NCBI GenBank assembly: GCA_903813345.2 | Contig: CAIIXF020000138.1 | Coordinates: 1 to 25,000, forward strand | DNA from: Owenia fusiformis | Lineage: Eukaryota > Annelida > Polychaeta > Sabellida > Oweniidae | DNA length: 25,000 nt | Reading direction: 5' to 3' | Shown here: in pieces, positions 16,457-25,000 of the stretch | How the letters are laid out: each line of letters begins with the position of its first letter | Numbering within the stretch: position 1 is the stretch's first letter | Made by a program: the position numbers and the translations under genes | Notes under the pieces: generated by a model | The model's database searches: none | Told to the model about the DNA's origin: nothing | What the model saw: only the letters and a program-made list of their open reading frames with translations

Positions 16457-17211
16457 ACTGAGTCCACATGCATAATTACGCATTAATATATGTTTCCTAA
16501 CTCCTAAAAATAAGATTTTAACATATAGTTATGTAGATGTTGGGTTCCAGATGTTGGGCATACTGGCACTGAAGAAACTCATTTGGGCAAGTAGCTGGAC
16601 CTAGCAGCGCCGCAGGGCCGCGATAAATTTTGATGGATGGCATGCACCATCTAGTTTTGTGATGGCTTGAGGTGGGTTTAGAGATGGCAACTAGATTGTG
16701 AGACCCTTTGTTAAATATGTCTGCTCTCCCTTTGCATCATGATTCGAAAGTGAGGAAATTAAAATGAAAATGAATGTTTATGAACCCCTCTGCCCACCCC
16801 CGTGGATCCGCTAGAGCTCATATCATTTTTATTATATTTGTAAATCAACACTAGAATACACTAAAAATGATTAAATAGTTCTCACTGGACAGCTGGTGTA
16901 TTTAGAATTTCGTGATAGTGTAGAGTGGCATAATCATTTGTCGCTATAGCGGGATTATTTTCAAAATTTTAGTAACTATTTAGCAGTTCTTGGGGGAAAA
17001 TGCGAATAAACTGCAGCGGCTCGAATCTTTTAAAACGAAAAATATGACCCTATTTTCATGTGCTTATGTGAAAAATAAAATCAAACACAAGAGATAAGCT
17101 GTAGCAAGTGTTGAAAGGCAGCATTATTGTGCCAATGGTCTAAGCTTAGGTTAGGAAGAAGAAATGAAATCATTGGTAAGTTTTATAATTTTTTTCCATT
17201 CACTTGTTACA
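16457..17211. other. Non-coding stretch
   Basis: No gene seen. A short GC-rich patch lies near 16600-16625 (GCGCCGCAGGGCCGCG) without an ORF or tRNA-like fold that I could support. Confidence 0.45.
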
Positions 17212-17568
17212 TTTGTTTGCACGGATAGTGGGAAGTCCTCCATCTAGGAGGTATATACACCAGGTAATGCTACCAAAAATTAAAAAATATGAAAATAATA
17301 TGGTCACCTGTCCTCTAGATTTAATTTTTGAATGAATCGTAGCATAATGTACAGATTATTTGATATCATGCTATTCTTGAAACATTTATACGCAAAAATA
17401 ACTGGGTCGCTCACCTCTTATGCCTATATGTGTTCAGTAATCATCAATTCTCGTGAGTAAAATTTCTCCAGGCCATTGAAAGTTCCGCTCAGTAAATTGA
17501 CAATTTCTACTGCGCATGTGTCATAAAAACCCCGCGAAAATTTTTGGGAACACTATTGCGTTTTCTAC

Positions 17569-17715
17569 CTTTTTTCCGGCATTTTTGGCATCATAAAGTA
17601 ATTCTCGAAGAAGAGTTCTCTTAGCAGTTCCTGCTTGACCTACAATGCAAACATTATGACCAGCGGCAACTAAATCCTTGACATTTTCCCGTGGTAAATT
17701 CACAAACTGAGCCAT
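17569..17715 (-). pseudogene. PIF1-like helicase first exon, Walker A damaged
   Basis: An ATG with strong context (AACATGG) opens 49 codons: MAQFVNLPREN, then GHNVCIVGQAGTAKRTLLREL, then DAKNAGKK, and then a donor-like AAG|GTAGAA. The order beta-strand, P-loop, Leu-rich helix and AGKK fits the start of PIF1-type SF1 helicases, where a strand leading to motif Ia should follow; here the frame runs into unrelated codons to 17521. The canonical GTGKST is changed to GTAKRT, so the loop is probably inactive. No later exons are seen. It is likely a captured or decayed gene start within the TIR element. Confidence 0.6.
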
Positions 17716-17733
17716 GTTTCCGGGTACCGTTGT

Positions 17734-17775
17734 GCGCATGCGCGCCTTTGCGTGATTTGCTTTATTCTCGCGAGA
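17734..17775 (-). promoter_or_regulatory. CpG-rich promoter patch with NRF1 and BANP-type motifs
   Basis: GCGCATGCGC (17734-17743) matches the NRF1 site, and TCTCGCGAGA (17766-17775) is the exact palindrome bound by BANP in CpG-island promoters. An ETS-like CCGGAA lies on the - strand just before the ATG. They sit 19-60 bases upstream of the PIF1-like start, inside the transposon. Confidence 0.55.
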
Positions 17776-18196
17776 TAAGGCGCTCTGTCCCCTTAAATTT
17801 TTATTTTGAACAACCATTATGATTTGGTGCATTATCTGACCAATAAAACAGATTTGGAGGTATGAATATTTTTTTTATTTTTCTGTTTAGTGTTTTCTAC
17901 AGGCCCTATGTGTCTCAGGATATTTGTTTAACGAAAACTAGACAAATAATTTATTTCAAAAATACATATTTTTTATTTTGGATGGAAGCTGCGTAACCTG
18001 ACAAATAATATAAGTAATATATATGGAGGACTTCCCATAACCGTGTTTGTTTGACATATACCCAAAAACATGAGAACAAAAACAGGAAAACAAAGATAAT
18101 GCATTTAGAGATTGTCACAACTGTATTTCCAGTATGTTCTTGTCTTCAGATCTTGATCATCCTCCTCCAATTCATGATATGATCTGAGACTCCAGC

Positions 18197-21041
18197 ATGG
18201 CGCAAAACACTGACAGAAGTGTGAGGCGTCAACATGTCACACTCCATGAGCAAATCCAGGAGCGAACTAAGCAGCATGCTAAGAAAAGTGATTCTCTATT
18301 ACTGCATCTCAAGTGAGTAATTTATACAGGAGAGTAGACTATTAAAAGGGTGTATTATCTTCAAAACTAAACAACAGAATATTTCTTGGATAGTCTAGTT
18401 TAATTATAATGTCACCATCAGAATATGGTAAAATATTGTTATAGTCTCCAACTGTTTTGGATGGTGTTCGATGGTTTGTATTTGGTGGTCATTGTTCGGT
18501 TGTTGACATCTGTTACAAATGGCAGGTGGTAACATTTTGCATATAATTTTGGAACAATTAAAATCATAGATCATTGATTCATTCTGCCATTCCTCTTTGA
18601 AAATGACAATTTTTATTTCACCACCAAAAAGTGGTGACATATTGTTATGGTCTCCGTTTCTTTTGACAGCGGTTGGTGGTTGGCGGATTATATAGCAAAG
18701 AGTAACAAAAGTACATTAAAATGGCATTATGCAAACAATCTGTTTTTCAAAAGTTTGATAAATACAAAATGTTTGTGTCCTTAAGCTGAATACTTGTTAA
18801 ATTTTTGCTCATATGTTTTAGTAACCATTTTACTTGATCTTGATTAGATTTAACAGGCCCGTAGCCAGGGGGATTCAAAATCACTGAGCACTTTTAAGTG
18901 ATTTTGGCCATTTTTGGACCAAAATTGTCACAAGTTAACCCCCTGGAATTTTTCAAAAAGTGAACCCCCCTTGGCAATCCTGGCTACGGGCCTGTTCAAC
19001 CATGGACATTATCACCTGAGATTATCACATCATTCCTTTGTTAGACTGAACTAAACATTACAAGCCTCACATACAATATTTTAACCATTTGTGCATGAAT
19101 TCCAATAATTCTCTTATTAACATTAGTCATTGTCTAATAATGAATAATGAATAGTGAATAACTACTTGCTTTGATCCATTAGGAAAATGAATTGATGAAC
19201 TGAAAATTCTGCATGACTATTTTTAAATAATATATTATACTGTTTACCTTTATTTTAGAGACCTTAGAGCAAGAAAACAGAAACTACTTGAGAAGGAGGC
19301 ATGTACAAGGCCTGACAGAGGTGAGAACTTTCATTCAAATAAGACAATGTACTACATGTAGTATAGTGACCTCTATTAAATGGTGTTGATGTCTTCACTG
19401 AAGTCTCATGAGCTGCAGTGAATTTTTGTACTTTGCATAGTTACTTTACACAAAACTTAAGGTGCATGTTCCAAGAGGATTCTGGAAAAATTTACTCTAC
19501 TAGTATTGCTATTGCCAAATTGACCATAGAATTATTTCAAAACTTAAAACTCAAAACACTTTAGTGCGGGGGGAACACAAAGGCTTGTAGCCTAGACTAG
19601 TTTTTTCTATTCTATTTATCGGTTTTATATGAAGCTGAAGGTCAACCATTAACATAAAGGTCATAAAAGCTCGAGGTAATATGTGTTTTTGTGAATATGA
19701 CAGGGTCGTGATAGCATATACATGTATGTTATCATTACCTAGGGTTAATGAAAATATTTATAGAGAATATCATCTTACATTTAGGTATTATCAGTGGAAG
19801 AAGGAAACCACATGATGTGAACATATTTATCAACAATGTGAAAGACAACATTCAGGAGTATGAGACCAACATACATAGTCTTAGGTGAGTGTAAAATCTC
19901 CCCCTCCTCTACATACATTCATGAGTATGAGACCAACATACATAGTCTTAGGTGAGTGTAAAATCTCCCCCTCCTCTACATACATTCATGAGAATAAGAC
20001 CAACATCCATAGTCTTAGGTGAGTGTAAAATCTCCCCCTCCTCTACATACACATTCTTCTTCTTTGTCCTTTCCAATCTTTTATCTGTCCTTTTTTCCCA
20101 TCCCTATTTTAGTTTTTCATCCTTTTCTTCCTCTGACTCCCTATCTCTGAAATTAGCAAATGTTGAAATGTGACTTCCTCTAATGTGTACATCAATTAAT
20201 TCCTGTTACATGTTTTTGCCGTCCTTATTAGGTAAAAATCACTTGCTTATAGTACATGCAAGTAAAACATTAAAGTTGATATCTATAATTAATTAATTTA
20301 TATATTACCTTTAAGTTAATGATGGTGACATTATTTTTCTTATAGGAAGTTGCAGCAAGCAAGATGGAGAAGATTACACAGACCTTATAATGGAGAATTG
20401 GGGCCATTGAGTTATGAATCATGGCAGATACCACACTATTACCTTGTAAGTAAATAGGAATACATGCATGGTATGCATATATAGAAATGTGATTTAGCCC
20501 AAAATTAGATTTGAATTTTGAATTTCCAATTGACTTGTGTTTTTCAAATTACATTTGAATGAATAGATGGCATATGTGGTTAACCCCTAGCAGCTCATAT
20601 AAAGACCAGAATCTTCACCAACTGGTTTTAATAATGATTTTAGAAATAAATTGATGTGTCCCGCTTGAAGTGTTTTAGGTGTCATCATGATTCAATAGTT
20701 TGAATGTACTTATCAATCCAGTTCAAATACTATAGGATGATGAAACGTTTTTATTCAGCCTAGGAACACTGAAGAGTATGCTAAGTCTCCCTTTAATTAG
20801 ATTGACAGCTGACTTGTGCTTTTCATTATCATTTGATACAGTAAAACATGTACACCTGTACACCTACATGTAGTGCACATGTTTGAATCAGTTTTAAAAT
20901 TGAAATAGGCCAAATAAAAAAACAATTGGCTTAAATGTCTTTTTGATTGCAGGTTCGAAGCATAGTGATGGAAACTGTTGATTCATTCCTTGACATGTAC
21001 TTCCAAGATCCAGTCCCAGTTAGTGACACACATACATACAG
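18197..21041 (+). CDS. Multi-exon host gene, product not recognised (5' five exons)
   Basis: Exons are 18197-18312, 19259-19320, 19785-19884, 20346-20445 and 20953-21041. Every junction is GT-AG, and the phases agree across all four introns, giving 155 codons with no stop. The ATG has a strong context (AGCATGG). The protein starts MAQNTDRSVRRQHVTLHEQI and is rich in Lys, Arg and Gln, as for a helical or coiled-coil N-terminus. Exon 4 has ELGPLSYESWQIPHYYL and exon 5 has ETVDSFLDMYFQDPVP. I cannot name the family. Later exons were not found and may lie downstream or beyond the window. The donor of exon 3 lies in a tandem triplication. Confidence 0.6.
18852..18996. repeat. MITE with 18-bp perfect inverted ends, full copy
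   Basis: AACAGGCCCGTAGCCAGG (18852-18869) and its exact reverse complement (18979-18996) bound 145 bases in intron 1 of the multi-exon gene. A related copy lies at 21491-21604. No certain target duplication is visible. Confidence 0.8.
19856..20056 (+). repeat. 67-bp unit in three tandem copies, duplicating a splice donor
   Basis: Units start at 19856, 19923 and 19990. The first is the last 29 bases of exon 3 plus the start of its intron. Copies 1 and 2 are nearly identical; copy 3 has a few changes. Each carries the donor CTTAG|GTGAGT, at 19885, 19952 and 20019. Confidence 0.9.
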
Positions 21042-21490
21042 GTAAATGTACTTCCAAGTATCTCTCTCTGTTTTCTGTTAATGACATTCACACACATTCT
21101 GATAATGACACTCACACATACATGTACATTAGAATATTTGTACTTTTATGCAATGGGCACTCTGAAGTGCTAATATATATTTGAGATGTAAGCCTGTATA
21201 AATATTTTGCTAATTGTCAGTGAATTCAATGTACACAACAAGCCATTTTTGACCACCTTGTATATTGTACATTTGTATATAGGTTTCTTGTCACTTTTTT
21301 TATTTTTTTTACAAAACACCATGAATCAAGAGCACAATCTCAGCTTGGCATAAATCAATTTCGCCAAAGAGAAATTATGGCACAATGAAGAACTCTTTCT
21401 CAGGGAAAATAATATTAAATGTGTAAAGATAATTCTTGTCATGAAAATATGGAAAAAGGAGGAGCTTCTTAGCTTCTTTTTCACCATTTT

Positions 21491-21604
21491 GAGCATTTCT
21501 CAAGTGATTTTAGCCATATTTGGGCCAAAATTGTCAGATGTGAATCCCCCTGGAAATTTTTGAAAACTGAACCTCCCCTCGGCAAATCCTGGCTATGGGC
21601 CTGA
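21491..21604. repeat. Truncated, diverged copy of the 18852 MITE family
   Basis: From GAGCATTTCTCAAGTGATTT to CCTGGCTATGGGCCTG it aligns with the inner and right part of the full copy in the same orientation, with scattered changes. The left inverted end is missing. Confidence 0.7.
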
Positions 21605-22292
21605 CAGGTATCATATTTTTTAAAATTAAAAAGGCACTAAAGGCAAGTTATGATTGAAAATAAGTATCTGTTGAACCGTATCTGCCCACCTGTTGGCATC
21701 ATACCAGTCCATTATCATAAACTCTATATACCTAGGTGTTTCGTAATATTGAAATTCATTCATTTTCAAGTTTGTAATATGAAACTAAATTCAAACTTTG
21801 TAATTTGTTAACAATTTTAAGTCAATATTTCATTTTGTGGCAACCTGTCAATACTTACAATAACAGCCTATAAGAGCTTTAATATTTTTTTGTTATTCCT
21901 TAGTCAAGCATATAATTTAATAATAATCACAATTGCTCCATGCTTTAGTTTGATTCAAGGGAGACAATCTCTTAAATTCAATATTTTTCATTGTACACAT
22001 GTGTTTTGAATTGAAAGTCACGATAGTGATATAATGAGAAGATAAGAACGTTCAAATAAGCTTTTACCACCATTTAACCATCAAAAAATTCACTACATTT
22101 ATTGAAAGCATTCATTAATTAACTCCGTAATGTAAGAGGTGACCTGAAAGTTGATCTGAAAATAATTCATAGTACTGGTTAATATACTGTATCATGTCTA
22201 TTATGCTATATGATACTAAGTGATGCATTTATTGAGCCAATTGACTGTAAGTCAGTGTTTCTTTAACAATCCTTGTAAACTGCTTTTGCAAT

Positions 22293-22473
22293 ACAATAAA
22301 ACCTGTCTCAGTGAACACCTCTCTCTCTCTTTAGTGAACACCTGCCTCTAGTGGACACCCTTCCTCTATTGACTTCTGTTTAAATTACCCTCACTGTAGT
22401 GAAAACGTATACTAAAACCAAACATTTTTTCAAACAAAGCAAGTAAGTGTTCAATACACGCAGGTTTTACTGT
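22293..22473. repeat. MITE-like element, ends ACARTAAAACCTG
   Basis: ACAATAAAACCTG (22293-22305) and the inverted ACAGTAAAACCTG (22473-22461) bound 181 bases. Inside, an AGTGAACACCT-type motif recurs three times (near 22309, 22333 and 22350), and a CT run lies between. Confidence 0.55.
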
Positions 22474-23264
22474 TTTTAGATTTTTGAATGAAACTACTTT
22501 TAAAGACAACGACAATGGAAATATATCACTAAAGTACCTTGCAATAGATTGGAATTTTATCAAATAATGAGGAAATCATGAGGCATATCGCACACAAACG
22601 TCATCAAAATTGAATTTGATATGAAAATTGGAATTAATGTGCAATTGATGGAATTGATCAATTTTTATTAATTCTGATACATTCAACTTCAAAACTAATT
22701 AACTTAATTCATGGTACAGTAAATGCAAACAAGTTCTGTGTTGTCTGTTGACAAGCTGCAATATTGATTATGGAATGAGAAAACTTTAAAAACAACCTAT
22801 ACAATATCAATGATAATAGAAATTTACATGTATGTATCAAAAGGAAAGCAGGGCAAAAACTCTATTGATAACAGAAAGTAGACAATATAAGTAAACAATA
22901 TGGCATAAACCCCTAAGAAGAATATCATGGAGGTAATCTTTATGAAATCAATATAGGGAAGGAGATAATGGAATCAGTAAGAAATAAAATACATATATGC
23001 TATACAGCCATGCAGCCAACTCTTTAAATTGAATCTGAGTGTAAGAAGTCATTTTATTCAAATTTTAGAGAGGAAAGGGTACTGAAGCAGCATGACAATC
23101 ATTACTGATTTTTCAATGGTGACAAAAAGGCCCTGCAGTAAAGCATGAATGTATTGATTATTTTTAAGCATTAACAGAATAAGACAGGAAACAAATAGAC
23201 TAAAAGTTTTGATCCACCCATAATCCCATATGTGATTCATAAAGTAAAAAAATAGTGAAGTAAG

Positions 23265-24038
23265 ATGGGGACGTTATTGGGACACGCAGTCCCGGGAACA
23301 TTATTTATTTTATTTGCAATATGGTGGAGTGTCAACATATGGAAGCGTTATCTAATTTCAAGGCGGGAAAATTTGGAGTATAAGAACTCTTTGACTTTTC
23401 CTTGTGGTTGTTGTTGTCAAGGACTTAAAACATTTCAAGTGGAAGGAATTTTAAAAGTTGTCGCTTCAACAGTTGGTATTATTGGAGAACTTGTTACGGG
23501 ATTCAAAGATGGGCAAATGGAACTGGGAAACTGGCACCATGTGACTATGTATGCAGGAATGTTGGTATCAGGTTTAGTGGACATATTATTACATCATCAA
23601 AAACTACTCCCTGAAGGAACGGATTACATCACTTTTGGACTAGCAGTTTTAGTAGAAGGGGTCCTCTTTTATTTCCATATCCACGATCGTGACGATCTAG
23701 ACATACAACTCCATTCAATTCTGATATGTATTATTGGATTCGGTGTTGTCACACTGGCAGTTGAATACACAACACCTCAGAGCCACCTGGGAGGATTCGC
23801 CCGGAGTTATGCCTTCTTACTTCAAGGCATTTGGTTCTGGGTTGTAGGGTTGATACTGTATGCCCCAACTATTGCCCCATGGGCAACTATTGTGGACAAT
23901 AATGAAACTGAACTGATTATGAAAACTGCATTGATTTTGGGTTGGATGATGATTGGTTCATTGATAATTATTTTTATAATAGGGGCCATTATAAACTGTC
24001 AGCTTAGACTAACTATAGATAAATATACAGTCATGTAG
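23265..24038 (+). CDS. TMEM45-family membrane protein, single exon
   Basis: This 257-residue multi-pass protein has the TMEM45 (DUF716) signature: N-terminal GHAVPGTLFILFAIWWS, NWHHVTMYAGMLVSGLVDIL, then FYFHIHDRDDLDIQLHS and FARSYAFLLQGIWFW. There are about seven hydrophobic stretches. The His-rich motifs within the membrane region are typical of the family, whose molecular role is poorly defined. The ATG is fixed by in-frame stops just upstream (TGA at 23256). The length matches vertebrate TMEM45A/B, but those genes have several exons while this one has none, suggesting a retrocopy or lineage-specific intron loss. A poly(A) signal lies at 24270. Confidence 0.92.
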   Translation: MGTLLGHAVPGTLFILFAIWWSVNIWKRYLISRRENLEYKNSLTFPCGCCCQGLKTFQVEGILKVVASTVGIIGELVTGFKDGQMELGNWHHVTMYAGMLVSGLVDILLHHQKLLPEGTDYITFGLAVLVEGVLFYFHIHDRDDLDIQLHSILICIIGFGVVTLAVEYTTPQSHLGGFARSYAFLLQGIWFWVVGLILYAPTIAPWATIVDNNETELIMKTALILGWMMIGSLIIIFIIGAIINCQLRLTIDKYTVM

Positions 24039-24269
24039 ACTAGTCCATCCATTGCATGACACTATGAGCATTGCGATGTAACATTGCTACACTACGTAAA
24101 ACAATACTTTTAATTAAAAAAAGTCATGCTATTTTTCCATATAGCATTTGATTCCATCTAAAACTGTGGTTCGTATTAATTCAAAGTAGTGAAATGGAAA
24201 CTATTGAAACTTACAGAACATACAGAACTTTAAACAACATAGCTATGTAATACTGGATGATGATATAAA

Positions 24270-24275
24270 AATAAA
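24270..24275 (+). terminator. Poly(A) signal of the TMEM45-like gene
   Basis: AATAAA lies 232 bases after the stop. Between 24039 and 24754 no other gene or repeat is evident. Confidence 0.5.
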
Positions 24276-24754
24276 TCACATTTATTATTGGATTGAATAA
24301 TGGAGAAAATCTTTTAGTTTGACTTCTAGTTCTGCCATTCAGAGTTTCTGAGATGAATGGCTTGAACCACCTTGTTCGCTATCAATTTTTAAGTGTGGAA
24401 AAAAGCTATGTCTTGTTCTATTTATGTTTTAAAAATTTCTTTTCTAAATCCTGATGACAAAACTAGTCTTAAAAATTGAGATTGCTGATAGAATTCTCGT
24501 TAAATACAATGTAGTTGATATTATACCATCTTGCCAAAATTGCAGAAAATGTTCTGACCTTGAAATCCAAGAAAATTTCAGTTTTCCTAAAAAGTGAATT
24601 AAGTAATAGTCAGAAAATATAAAATTCTTATATAATCAGAAAATATGAATGAGTGGAGTCCTGAAAAGATGAAAATGACAAATGACTATGAGAATAACAA
24701 CTAAAATTATGCAGTAGACTACATGGCATAGACTCAGGCACGGATCAGGCACTT

Positions 24755-24987
24755 TTTAGGTTTGCTTTAGGTTTATTCCCCATATTAAAATCCTATTGAG
24801 GATCACTTTAGGTGATGATCAAATATTCCAATTATGTTCACTCTAGGTAACTACCTAAATGTACCTATATGTAGATTTACTTTTGGTTATTTAGGTAATA
24901 TTAGGGATACAATGTACAGAGTTCCATCAGTAGGTAAACTCGAGGTTCACTTTAGGTAAAGTCTGAAGCAAAGCTTCTTTTTTAGGT
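24755..24987 (+). repeat. Cluster of TTTAGGT motifs
   Basis: TTTAGGT occurs at 24755, 24766, 24807, 24890, 24951 and 24981, and inverted (ACCTAAA) at 24853, with near copies (CTAGGTAA, GTAGGTAA) between. Spacing is irregular. There is no ORF. The cluster runs to the window end. Confidence 0.6.
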
Positions 24988-25000
24988 AGCCTTCATATTA

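Larger units (their letters stand above)
17220..18045. mobile_element. 826-bp TIR transposon carrying a captured gene start
   Basis: The ends are inverted copies of about 24 bases, starting CACGG and containing GGGAAGTCCTCCAT, with one indel. The element is flanked by perfect 8-bp direct repeats TTTGTTTG at 17212-17219 and 18046-18053, the target-site duplication. Eight bases fits hAT, P, Merlin or Zisupton-type elements. No transposase is encoded. Inside, on the - strand, is a promoter-like CpG patch and a PIF1-like exon, so it resembles a Pack-type element that picked up a host or helicase-gene fragment. Confidence 0.75.
21042..23264. other. Non-coding stretch between genes
   Basis: No further exon of the upstream gene could be supported. 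The stretch holds two MITE-like repeats and short CA-rich repeats just after 21042. Confidence 0.4.

Noticed and set aside
16600-16640. GC-rich patch as tRNA or rRNA remnant
   Set aside because: No cloverleaf, no conserved tRNA box sequences and no rRNA motif could be recognised.
18404-18640. 78-codon - strand ORF
   Set aside because: It lies in intron 1 of the + strand gene, shows no domain, and its composition looks like non-coding sequence.
19952-20173. 73-codon + strand ORF over the 67-bp repeat
   Set aside because: Arises from the repeat and a pyrimidine-rich intron stretch; it is Ser/Phe/Leu-rich without domain features.

Overview
The window looks like lophotrochozoan animal DNA, most plausibly from a mollusc. 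It is AT-rich, has GT-AG introns, holds a short secreted fibrinogen-domain lectin and a TMEM45-family gene, and carries many short terminal-inverted-repeat elements. The species cannot be fixed from the sequence.

Positions 1 to about 10237 are the right-hand part of a Polinton/Maverick (adintovirus-like) element, an integrated virus-like DNA transposon that looks intact here. A protein-primed-type DNA polymerase B runs on the + strand and is cut by five introns. It carries a Vsr-endonuclease-like domain between polymerase motifs A and B. Facing it on the - strand are two small conserved-type proteins, an FtsK/HerA-type packaging ATPase, a DDE integrase with a chromodomain, an adenain-like protease, the major capsid protein, a basic protein, a small protein, a penton-like minor virion protein and a spliced two-exon gene. 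TATA-like boxes suggest six - strand transcription units. Genes lacking their own box are exactly those whose start touches or overlaps the previous stop, which suggests polycistronic mRNAs. The right terminal region (about 9400-10237) holds a CCAAT-box array, a 107-bp direct repeat, and tandem repeats carrying E-box and CRE sites.

Positions about 10238-13250 are the 3' part of a Gmr1-like Ty3/gypsy retrotransposon with integrase upstream of reverse transcriptase and RNase H. It ends in a polypurine tract and a 339-bp LTR with 8-bp inverted ends. Its 5' part is missing exactly where the Polinton seems to end, so the Polinton probably inserted into the retroelement's integrase gene.

Positions 13441-14432 hold a two-exon secreted fibrinogen-related (FReD) gene on the - strand. 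About 14.4-17.2 kb is mostly non-coding, with one short possible first exon and two hairpin/MITE-like repeats. Positions 17220-18045 are an 826-bp terminal-inverted-repeat element with a perfect 8-bp target-site duplication. It carries the promoter and first exon of a PIF1-like helicase with a damaged Walker A. From 18197 a + strand host gene of unrecognised function has five consistent exons, and its third splice donor lies in a 67-bp unit repeated three times. Two copies of a MITE family sit in and after it. An intronless TMEM45-like membrane protein is at 23265-24038. The last 250 bases hold a cluster of TTTAGGT motifs.
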